Shown here: piece after piece, positions 24,209-33,956 of the stretch
Layout: each line of letters starts with the position of its first letter
How positions within the stretch are numbered: position 1 is the stretch's first letter
NCBI GenBank assembly: GCA_022749755.1
Contig: CM040447.1
Location: forward strand, 5,106,545-5,170,544
Direction: 5' to 3'
DNA length: 64,000 nucleotides
Source of the DNA: Azadirachta indica
Taxonomy: Eukaryota > Streptophyta > Magnoliopsida > Sapindales > Meliaceae
The notes under the pieces: model-generated
Seen by the model: only the letters and a program-made list of their open reading frames with translations
Databases searched by the model: none
Told to the model about the DNA's origin: nothing
Program-made: the position numbers and the translations under genes

Positions 24209-24785
24209 GGGTTGTGATTGAATCACTTCGAAGACATTTTAATTGCATGTCTGCTGGTAAAATTCGAACAATTTTGAACAGTTTGAGCAGTTATATATAT
24301 TAAAGTATAATTACAATGTGCCCCCTAATATTTGAAAAAAATTACACTTTCATACTGGTGCGTATGCAAATACGCTCCTCAACTATTATAAAACAACATA
24401 TTATTGATGTCAAAATTTTGTTAAAAAATTAGGGTAAATGAGTTAAAATGGATATTATATGTTATTGTATTATTATTTATTTACATTTTCAATATTATTT
24501 TTATTAATGAAAAGATTTAAAAAGTTTTACCAACTCATCACTAGTGGTAATTACAGCCAAATCTCATCATTGTTTAATGTTTGCTGAGATTGGAAGTGTA
24601 TTTATTCAACCAGTGTAAGAATCTATGTAAAAAATGATGTTATCAATACGACGTAGTGTAGTAACCTTAAGTAAAACAACTTCATCGTTATGATTGGTTA
24701 CAACATAAACCGGGAACCAACGGACTTTTGTCTTTGAAACAACAATCATATCATTTCTTATCTCTAAGCTCCCTCGTCCTCTTCT
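24209..24785. promoter_or_regulatory. Divergent intergenic promoter region between ABCI10 and NdhO
   Basis: The region is 577 bp between two start codons pointing apart. A minus-strand TATA-like TATATATAA is at about 24292-24300, 84 bp before the ABCI10 ATG. On the NdhO side no clear TATA is seen, only a pyrimidine patch (CTCCCTCGTCCTCTTCT) just before the ATG, typical of TATA-less plant photosynthesis genes. The central part (24300-24560) is AT-rich and transposon-like. Confidence 0.5.
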
Positions 24786-26171
24786 ATGGCGTTCTCCGCA
24801 ACTTTCTCACAGAGCTCTTTCTCACGCTTGTCTCCTCTCTCACAATCCTCAAAAACCAAAAATCCAATTCGTTTGTCCACTATTAGACCCATAAAAGCTG
24901 CGGCTGAACCTGACAAAGAAAAGCCAACCGCAGAGTCTGCTTCTACTACCAGTGTTCAATCTCAAAAAGCAGCTCCTAAGCGTCCCAAGAAGCCTGTTTA
25001 TTCCAGTGAGTTCTCAAATTTTCTGGGAAAACTTTGATGTATTTTTAGGAAATGTTGATGAAATTTAAATGACTGTAATTTTTGGTTTGGTTTTGATTTG
25101 GGCAGTGAAGAAAGGCCAGATTGTAAGAGTTGACAAAGAGAAGTATCTTAACAGTATCAATGTAAGTGCGTTTTACTATCTTAATAGAAATTCAGATTAC
25201 GTAGAACATGTTTGATGATTCGCCACGATGAAGTCTTAGAATACTTTCGATAAACCAAGCATTCCTTCTTTTCAAGTCAGAACGTTAAGTACAATTGGGA
25301 TGAGCTAATTAAGTTGAAATGATGAAGTTTTTGGTTTAAATTTCAGTATCTATCTGTTGGGCATCCACCCTACTACAAGGGTTTGGACTACATTTATGAA
25401 GATCGTGGTGAGGTACACATTGTTTACATTATTTAGCAGTAGGTCGTCAAATCATGGTTAGAAATTACACCTTCTTTTGAGTTGGATTGAATAGTTGTTT
25501 TGCTTTTCTGAGTGCCCATTTTTTGCTTTTTCAGGTTCTGGACTTACGCAATTTTGAGACCGGAGAGTATGCACTTGTAAGCTACTTTTGCTCTATTTTC
25601 TGTTTCCTTTCACATTTATATGAACAATCCATCTCAATTCTATAGCCAGCATTGCCAATATCATCAAATATACAAATTGGTGTTTCCGCAGACCATCTAG
25701 ATTTGAAACAAACCATACCCTAACTAAAGAGAAAGAATTCAGAACAAGCAGTATGTATGATGCTGAACTGACGATGACTAATTTGTTAACAGGTTGCGTG
25801 GGTTGGCATACCTACTGCACCAGCTTGGCTACCCACAGACATGCTTATCAAGGTAATGCTTATGCTTCATTCGTATTCTGTAGTATTTGTACCTCGGTAA
25901 TGATACCATAAGCTGAGCCAAGATGAAAGTCACGTTGTTAAATGATGAACCCGTTTCAATTTTGCTTCATGTTAGGCCTAGCTCCGAACTTTAGGAGACT
26001 AAATGAGCTTATGCGTTAGCCTATTTCAAGAACGAGTTCATAGCATAGTATTAAATAGCTTTCTCAATTATCTTAGTTGCTCATCTTTGTTTCTTTGGTG
26101 TTTCATCAAGTTCACTTCTGACAGTTTGCACTTTCCTGCAGTCTGACAAGCTTGATTATGAGAGATTGTGA
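24786..26171 (+). CDS. ndhO: NAD(P)H-quinone oxidoreductase subunit O, chloroplastic (NdhO)
   Basis: Six exons: 24786-25005, 25106-25161, 25347-25412, 25535-25576, 25793-25852, 26142-26171 (474 nt, 157 residues). NdhO is a nuclear-encoded stromal-side subunit of the chloroplast NDH complex, which carries cyclic electron flow around photosystem I. The first about 45 residues, starting MAFSATFSQSSFS, are Ser/Thr-rich and act as a transit peptide. A Lys/Pro-rich linker follows, then the conserved core MKKGQIVRVDKEKYLNS, YLSVGHPPYYKGLDYIYEDR and GIPTAPAWLPTDMLIK. The length and exon pattern match Arabidopsis At1g74880 (158 residues). A split ATG codon at the exon 1/2 junction encodes the Met of MKKGQ. 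A polyadenylation-like AATAAA lies at 26329-26334. It is convergent with the downstream Apollo gene. Confidence 0.97.
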
Positions 26172-26796
26172 ACCTGGCTCCAAATGAGGAAAACTATGAG
26201 TGTTAGCAACGGATTTTATTGTTTTCACAACACAAGACTGAAAATATCTCTTTGGTTATGTTGGCAACTAATGTAGTTCCTTCTTCAAAACCACGATGTC
26301 AATATAACTACTTGTATATTAGTTCTGAAATAAAAGTTTCTTCCATTGATATTTCTTTTAAACCATCGTGTCATTATATATGATACGCCTAGATAAAATT
26401 TTTAAGATTTCTACATTATGTAACCAGCTGCGTGTATCAGATTCTGTACATTCAAGTCTGACAACAACAAAGGTAAGACAATATAACTGGCCATAGAATT
26501 ACAATGAAATTTACTGTACAATCTCTTACACCCAGTATTGGCTAAAGTGTAGCATCCAATGTGATGCATCCTTATTGGTAGAAGAATAAAAGATGAAACA
26601 AATATATTCACCTGGCATGGCAGGCATGTATAACTGAAATAAGATATCGTATAATATGCTTCCTCAATGTTGTATAAATCATCTGTAGAGTTGATGAATG
26701 ATAGAAATGAACCAATTCAGGGATGCTGTTAAGTTGTTTTCCAATGCTTGGATTGAAAAAAGCAGATTTGTGATACCTGTCCTCATAGCAGAAAGA
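26172..26796. other. Convergent 3' region between NdhO and the Apollo-like gene
   Basis: It holds the NdhO 3' UTR to about 26350 and probably the end of the Apollo-gene transcript from the other side. The minus frame at 26411-26611 is not recognisable as a protein. Confidence 0.5.
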
Positions 26797-27372
26797 TTAG
26801 GAATAGAACTCAAATCTCCTCTTAGTACGTTTGTTGGTGTTCATAAGTTCCACCAATGAAGGAAGAGGACGAGGTACCGGCACATTCTTTGATCTGTATA
26901 ACTTTCTCAAGCTCTCATTAAAATTCTTTGAAGAACTAATGGGGGATTGAAATGAAATCTCGAATTCTTTGCTCGCCAACTTTACTTCAGCATCCTTCTC
27001 CAGCGAAAAAAATTGTCGTTCTGTTTTATTAACAATTATTTGGTGAGGGTCATCTTTCATGGATTCTTTTGTCTTTTGCTCGCACGAGGAACGAACTTGA
27101 GAAGCACTCCCACTGACCTCTTTTTCCAGCAACTTGCCACAATGTACTTTGTTCTCAAAATTATTCATGCAATTCACTGCAGCATCCACCTCTTGAGCAG
27201 AGAATTTCCGTTCTGTTTTATCAACCATTATTTGCAAAGGGTCATTTTTCATGGATTCTTTCTTCTTTCCTTTGCATGAAAAACTAGAATCTGCAACACC
27301 GTATCTTGCTCTACCAAATAGTGTCACAGGCGGCCTTTTGCCTGGAGGGGACAAACTAGATAGCTTTTTCAT
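26797..27372 (-). pseudogene. Out-of-frame C-terminal tail ORF of the Apollo-like gene
   Basis: A 191-codon frame begins at an ATG that overlaps the stop of the nuclease ORF by four bases (ATGA), shifted by two positions. It starts MKKLSSLSPPGKRPP, contains VTLFGRARYG, carries two imperfect internal repeats (around KESMKNDPLQI and KESMKDDPHQI, each followed by KTER), and ends with a basic, Pro-rich segment containing SLRKLYRSKNVPVPRPLP. The length, repeat structure and acidic/basic composition look like real coding sequence, not a random frame. I infer it is the tail of the same protein, separated either by a frameshift, by an unrecognised short intron, or by true loss. It could also be translated separately, which is less likely in a plant mRNA. 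Confidence 0.55.
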
Positions 27373-30300
27373 AACAGAGATCTTTCAACTGGTTGCAGTT
27401 TAGATTCTGCAGAAGTTTGAGTGGGCTTCTCAAGCAGCAAGGAAGCACAATCCGCAACTTTGTCTGATACATCTAATTTTGCAGAAGTTTCATCACTAAT
27501 GTCTAGAAGCTTCCAAATAGGATCATCTGAAGTTATCCTACTAAAACAGTGCTTCCTCACATAATCCAATTCCATAGATCGGCAAGTTGGGGTCGTTGAT
27601 ACCACCCGTTTTGGTGCAAGAAGTTCCAGAGCCCACTCTAATTCCTCCCTGGATGAATGCATTGAGTAGCAAACATGCCAAACACCAAATTGGTCCCTCA
27701 CTGCTTCATTAAATCTAAGTTTCCTTTGACTTGGAGTCTCATCTTCATCTTCCTCACATGCATACCACTGTGCTGAAGGGCGGATAATGAGGGGCTCAGG
27801 CTGGGAATTAGCTCGTGCCTCCACGAACTTTGCACTTGCTCTTTCATATAGTTTAGGAAATCCATCAAACATCTGAAAACGAGATGATGGTTCTTCAGAG
27901 AGAATTTCAGGAGCTGTGAGCATTAGGGACTGGAAGCACTCTGGATTGGAGGCTTTATCAACAAATATTTTTGACCCAAAAGTTTTTGACACAACTGCCA
28001 AGATCTCTTCCTGACCAAGAAGATCGCAAGTCAGATACACCACTGGGGCATCAGGGTGCTTCCATATACAATTGATAACCTGGTTCATAAACATGCATCA
28101 TTAAACGTTACACAGGCTCATGGTTGTTTGCAATTTGGTCAATAGATGGACTTAACATTTAACCTGGAACTGAAGACAAACGCCTAAACTTTCCATATAT
28201 ATGTGCAAAAACACAGAGATCAAGAGACTAATCGAACAAAATAATAAAGTTGCATGTATATAAGAACATTAGCATACTATTTCAATTTGATAACTAGACT
28301 TTTTGAATATCAAACTGATAAGAACATATGGAAAATGCAATGCTCACTACAAAGTTCACCATGCACCAGTCTGTTTTCTAGTTCTAATTTTTTGCCTCAC
28401 CAGATATCAATGTCTAACAGTTGAGTATTGAAAGTGCTAGGGAAAACATCCATTGCAGATATTATTCTTCAAGTAGTCAAATGACTATATATTTGTGATA
28501 GTCAGTGCGCAGTTGTATTTAAATTTACACCAAAGCAGTTGACAGACACTCTATACTCCAAAAGGCCTACTTAAGGAATATTTTCACACATCAACTATAA
28601 AGATCCATGTAAATAATAAATGATAACAATGATTACAGTCGGTTGACTATTCTTAGACATGTGCTCAACGAAAATAAAGATAACTATGAGTGACAAGCAC
28701 AAAGTCTACAGTTTCTTTAATCTAAAGTTTTAACATTTGATAAGGGGAAGACAATATTAGAGGTAAGCAGCTTTATGCCAATACTAATATAGTTCCCTGC
28801 GATATTAACCCAATTAAGCCTCTATCCATGCAACTCATGTGGTATAAGACAATTTGCAATTAGTGGAAGTGCACAATTTTAACCATAGACTTTTTTTCTG
28901 CATTATGATCTTTCTAGTTATGACCCCGTTTTATGTTACTATTCATGATTCCCACCGCTCTCCCACTGTACTGAAAAAATTAACATGCATATTGGCCAAC
29001 ATTTCTGTAAACACAAATATATATGCAAAAATATGGACCTCCTCTGTTCTTGTTCAGGCTTGCAATGCTTCTTTGTGGTTTCAGAAAATCAGGATAAAGA
29101 ACACAAGTGGACTGGAGGAAATGCATTCAGTGTCAGAAGTCAGATTGCACCATACATATAAATAAGTGCTCAACTGAGGATACCTGACGAATTGCAGAAT
29201 GTTTGCTTGGAAGCTTCTGAGAGAACTTCCCAAATGTGCAGTCTAGGAAAAGATAATCAAGTTGACATCTTGGAGCCTTCCCTTTTTTGCCAATATATTT
29301 TTCTGGTAGATTTTGCAGGCACTCAGGTGTTAACCTGCAATCTCCAGTGTGCAGGATGTTACCAAAATGGCCTTCAAACAAGAACATGACTGATCCTGAG
29401 ATATACATAATCCATGCCATGAAAGGAAACATGTCTCAACAGGGATCCCAATATCATTGTAGGTTATTCATAAAGATGAAAAAAGGCATTCCATTCAAAA
29501 ATAAAAATGGTCAAAGATAAATTACCAAAGTCATAACGACAATCATAATACCTTCATAAGGCCAGAATTTCAAATTTATAAGTTAAGAACAAATTTAGGG
29601 GCATGAGAATCCTAAAATCTCTCCTCTAACATGTATAACCTTCTGAAAACGTTAATTCACATATCAAATATATGATCCATACCGTTATACAGTTTACTAT
29701 TGCTTTCGTAAGCAAAGAACCCTCCCTATTTATTTTGAGAGAATAATGCCTACCTTTAACCAATGCTAGCATATGCTTGTTTGAAATTCTAAATTTGGAG
29801 TTTACAGGAAGCAAGTATTAAACAAAATCAGCAAAACGTCACCATCTAACTTGCTTTCTATGGAAGATGAAGTTTTACAGGTACTCGTCCATGAATAAAA
29901 CTTTGCTTCAGAAAACTCAACTTAAAGAAAGTGTTTTATATTACCTCGACTCAATTCAACTCCAGAAAAATGTTATTGAAACTGCAATTCAATTTTTTTC
30001 TGAAAATAAAATGAAGAATAGCAAAAACATATTATTACTCTATGAAAACTTAATTGTGTGCTTCGGTAAGGATAAGGATACCAGAATTTCAATCCCAAAA
30101 CAAAACATATTACCACAAAAACATTTTACACAATATACAAAATGACACCAACTCAAAACCAAAATTCTATCAAACCTGCCATTCCCCAAATCAATCCTAA
30201 TGCCGAAATACAAAGCAAATCAAGAAAACAAAACTTTAAACAAAGAAAACCAATAAAAAACCAGAGCCAACACGTGATCAGAACATCAATTACCGGGGCA

Positions 30301-30685
30301 ATGATTAGCATCAAATGCCGTAACCCTAAATTCCCCATCCGGATCATCAATAACGATCGCCTGCCCCACTTCAACACCCACAAATAATGTCTCATCGAGC
30401 TGCAAAAATAATGAAAAAAGAAAAAAAATCCTCACTAAAAGAGCAAATGGGTAGCCATAAAAATCAACGTATAAGAAAGTAAAGAAAAAGAAAAACCTGA
30501 GAGTAGTGCTGAAGAATGAGGGATTTGGTGAGACGGGTGGAGTAAATTGGATATTGAAAATGAGTGGAGATGCCAACAGTGTGATCCCTGTGCGCATGCG
30601 TCAAGAAATGGTGTCGTTTCTTCTTAGAAGTGGGACTGAACGTGTCCACTGAGAACGGTAGCCCTTTTGGCATTTCGATTGGCAT
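27369..30685 (-). CDS. SNM1/Apollo-family DNA repair metallo-beta-lactamase nuclease
   Basis: Four exons: 30497-30685, 30294-30399, 29184-29395, 27369-28079 (1218 nt, 405 residues). The family comprises metallo-beta-lactamase/beta-CASP 5'-exonucleases (SNM1A, Apollo, Artemis) that process cross-links and chromosome ends; the plant homologue nearest to this is At1g27410. Metal-binding motifs are complete: D14 (FSVD), HAHRDH at 30-35, ANHCPG at 94-99, HTGDCR at 114-119. The beta-CASP domain follows, with WHVCYSMHSSREEL carrying H310 and then KRVVSTTP. The start MPIEMPKGLPFSVD is typical of the family. Introns two and three are 0.9 and 1.1 kb. Translation stops at 27369-27371 within four bases of a second frame that continues 191 codons (26797-27372), so the true C-terminus is uncertain. 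It acts in the nucleus by family inference. Confidence 0.9.
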
Positions 30686-32298
30686 CTTTTCCTTCGTTTT
30701 CTTGACCGGAAAATGCGAGAAAGTAATAGAAAATTTAGGCCTTTAAAGCATATTGGTTTGGGGCAAAGCTAAAGCTTCCAAGGGCAGAAAGAGCTACGCA
30801 ATTTGTTTTATTTATGCTGGGGGGAAACATGGAAATGGCGGCATTTGGTTGAAATTTTAACTGTTTTATGTGGGAAGTTTGTAAAACCGACATACTTCCA
30901 TTTTATTATTTTCTATTAGACACCTGAACTTTCTTAAAACTACAATATAAAACATTTTTAAAACTTTTAACAAATTAGTCCCTATATTTAGTAACATTTT
31001 AGTTTTCTTGGGGAAAGAACTTGTGACTGAAAAATTGAATTGGAGCTGATCTAAATCGTCAAGTTTGGTCCGAGTCATGCGGTTTTGGGCTAATTTTTAA
31101 TTTTAAAAAATCGAATTATTTAATTTGATGTTTTGTAGTCGTGTAAAAAACTCGAGACGCATAAAAAAAACAAACATAATCGTTGGCACCAAAAGTCACT
31201 GTCAACTCTGATATGTTTGGTTGTTATGGATGTTATTGCAATGCTTCTTGATCACTTTATCAAGAGTCCCATCATTACCATTATTTTTCAGTACATTTAA
31301 AGTTAAAATTTTAATACTAAACAAATTAATTCAGATTTACCATAAATAATTATTCAAACAATAATAATAATAGTATTAATATGTAACCATAAAATTTTTA
31401 ATAATATCTAAAATAGTTCTAAAATTGTCAGAAATCGAAAATAACAACAAGGTATAGTTGTCAAAAAATCAAATTAATTGCGGTCATATATTCATACCCA
31501 CTAATTATTTGATAAATCAGTAAAAAAAAACACCATCAACTTTAGATATTGAGCCATAAATACAATTAATACAAATAAAAATAAAAATAAATACATATCT
31601 TATACTTTATTATAAAATTTTGTCGCTCTGATAAGCTTTCCTTAAATAATAAAGCAAAGTCTTTTTTTTGTTCTTTATATCGATCATACTATCAACTAAT
31701 AAAATGTTTATAATAATAAATAATAAAATTTTCAATTATGTTAACGTCTTTTAAATTCATCAGAAATCCAATTCACTAAAATTAACATAACAATGTTGTT
31801 ATCGAGTAAGAATAGTTTGGACACATGACAGTACGTAAGCCCATGACGTTTTAGCCGGTACCCATGGGACGATTCACTTATGTTAAAACTCACCTCACAA
31901 GAAATCTTTGTTAATCAAGAGAACAACTTCAAATAATTTTAAGGATGTTCACATGAAAGATACCATGTGGCCTATAACCAATAGTCTTGGTGAAAAGTTT
32001 TTTTGGTGTAAGGTTTGAGTGGTACCGTTAACTCCACTTGAAATTGTAATTGTTTACTTTTGAAATTGAAGGCATAAATAGTAAAATCTTCAATCTTGAA
32101 TGGAGGTGTAAATATAGGTTAAAATTTGTTGAACTAATAAAATTATTGTATTTGATCTTTTTCGCTCTATCCTTTATTTATATTTTTATAAATTTATGGT
32201 AGATGTTAGTAATACATCAAATATTGTCTTTGATTTTTGCTATAGTATTGTTCATTGGAAAAGTTACAAAGAGTTTATTCCTTACATAATGCTTTCAG
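30686..32298. other. Intergenic AT-rich DNA
   Basis: It contains the promoter of the Apollo-like gene close to 30686-30850 (a GC-rich patch). The rest is AT-rich without a recognisable gene or repeat boundary. Confidence 0.45.
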
Positions 32299-32396
32299 TA
32301 ATTGAGGAAGTGGCACCACCACGGAAGAATGAAGTCAGATTGAAGATTCTCTTCAGCTCTTTATGCTATACTGATGTTTACTTCTAGGAAGTCAAG
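32299..32396 (+). pseudogene. Orphan alcohol dehydrogenase exon (exon 2-like)
   Basis: The 98-bp segment encodes IEEVAPPRKNEVRLKILF, then SSLCYTDVYF-stop-EVK, closely matching the zinc-type alcohol dehydrogenase segment in which Cys and the DVYFW stretch lie near the catalytic zinc. A TAG stands where the family has Trp (TGG). Both borders are intact splice sites: TTTCAG before and AAG/GTAATA after, and the 3' border coincides with the known plant ADH intron position after the FWEAK segment. No neighbouring ADH exons were found in the surrounding 3 kb. It is read as a broken gene fragment left by rearrangement or carried by a transposon. Confidence 0.85.
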
Positions 32397-33956
32397 GTAA
32401 TAGCAGATTCATATGTCAAAATAGGGAAATTTGTCACATCCCACATCGTTCACACGAATGAGACTAGATTAAATTATAAGCATTACTTTCTTTTAACTAA
32501 ACTAACATATTTTGAGTTGCAAAGCCTGAAAACAAACCCATGATGAGCTGTGTCTTCAAAGCCATTTAGTTTTTAATGAAATTCAAGTCCAATCAAACCG
32601 TGTCTAACCCTACCAGTAAAAGATGAAATTGTAAAATTCAAAAAATTACGTCCTAATTTATTATTTTAATAAGTTTTAGGGATAGAGATTATGTTATCTC
32701 ATTTTTTTGCTCAGTTACAAAAACTTCAGAACTGATCAGAGATAAATACAAGTAGCCCACCAGGGCCACAAGGTAAGGCCCAGTTAAATTCTGTGCAATG
32801 TGTAAAACTCCACGTGTCACAATTTCTCTCTCAAACACTTTTAAAAGTGGGACAAATACTCCTAAAATCTTTAAAAGGTGAGAAAAACCCTTAAAACCTA
32901 ATGTTTCTTATCCTGATAAGGGGCAAAATGATAAAAGCACAACACATTGCTAAAAAGAGATTTTTTTATGGTTGACTTGCTCTCTTTGTTCTTTCTTTCT
33001 TACCATAATTCCAAATCCTTCTCCTGGGTGAATTCTAATTTTTCACTGGAGTTCAAGATGATGTTCATTGATTGTTCTTCAATGTAATGTGAACTCTCTT
33101 CTTTTATTGGGATTTTTTTTTTTTCAATGAAAGAGATGATTGCGTTAGTAAGGCAGAGGGTGCAGTGGTCCAATTTCCCAATGATTTATTTATTAATGCC
33201 CAACTACTACAATTTCAAATGGCTTGAAAAGAATAGTAGAAAAGCAACAAACAAAGCAGCATTAAAATGGGTTCAGCCGCCCTTCCCATAGTGGTATTGG
33301 TTCATTCTCCAAGTTGCTCTTCTTATCTCATCAATTTTGGAAACATCAAGACTCCATTCAATGGATTCTCTTCATTCAATGATAGCAATAATCCACACTA
33401 AAATAATCCTTTTCCTTCCTTTTATTTCCCACCAGTCCACAATTTCATTGGACCTTGTTGTTTTTAAAATATAAATCAAATACCCTTCATTTTCAATAAT
33501 GATGCTTGATTTCAACAGAATTCTAACCCCAAAACTTGAATCTTTCTAGGAGATTTTTACCTGTTGAATCTAAGTAATACTCAGAAAACACTACAAAAGA
33601 TGGAGAGAAGTGCCTTTTTCTTTTATGTGGCACCAAAACATGTTGGAGAGGAACCCATTGAACTAGTTAGTATACAACATGCAGTGATCATTTTTCTCAT
33701 TTACAATAATTTCAAGAGATTGTTACAAAATCAGGAAATCCAGAATCTCCCCCATGCATCAACAGCACCCACATATAATTAAACCAATTGTGTCTCAATC
33801 AAAGACACTGCCAACTTCTAAAGGGCTAGAACAAATGAGGCATAAATTGTAAATTTTTTTTTTCCCATTGCAGCGAAGCGATTCCACCAAATTGTGCATT
33901 TCGGGGTGACTGGGAATTGGGAAATATACTTTGTTCTATTTGGTATTTACACTCAC
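32397..33956. other. Intergenic DNA downstream of MAPKKK3
   Basis: A snRNA-like ATCCCACATCG motif occurs at 32438-32448 but no snRNA follows. A G-box-like CCACGTGTC lies near 32811. From about 33500 to 33956 the sequence is probably the MAPKKK3 3' UTR. The plus frame at 33564-33782 is unrecognised and antisense to that UTR. Confidence 0.4.

Noticed and set aside
24000..24248. ABCI10 start at the upstream ATG (24248)
   Set aside because: In that frame the spliced message stops two codons into exon 2; only the ATG at 24208 continues in frame.
27013..27279. 88-codon plus-strand ORF
   Set aside because: It is the antisense shadow of the Apollo tail ORF, including its repeat.
32438..32600. A second snRNA gene suggested by the exact USE
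   Set aside because: No U1-U6, U3, 7SL or MRP-like sequence follows, and the same string is common in plant LTRs.
33564..33782. 72-codon plus-strand ORF
   Set aside because: Antisense to the MAPKKK3 3' region, unrecognised, no splice signals or promoter.
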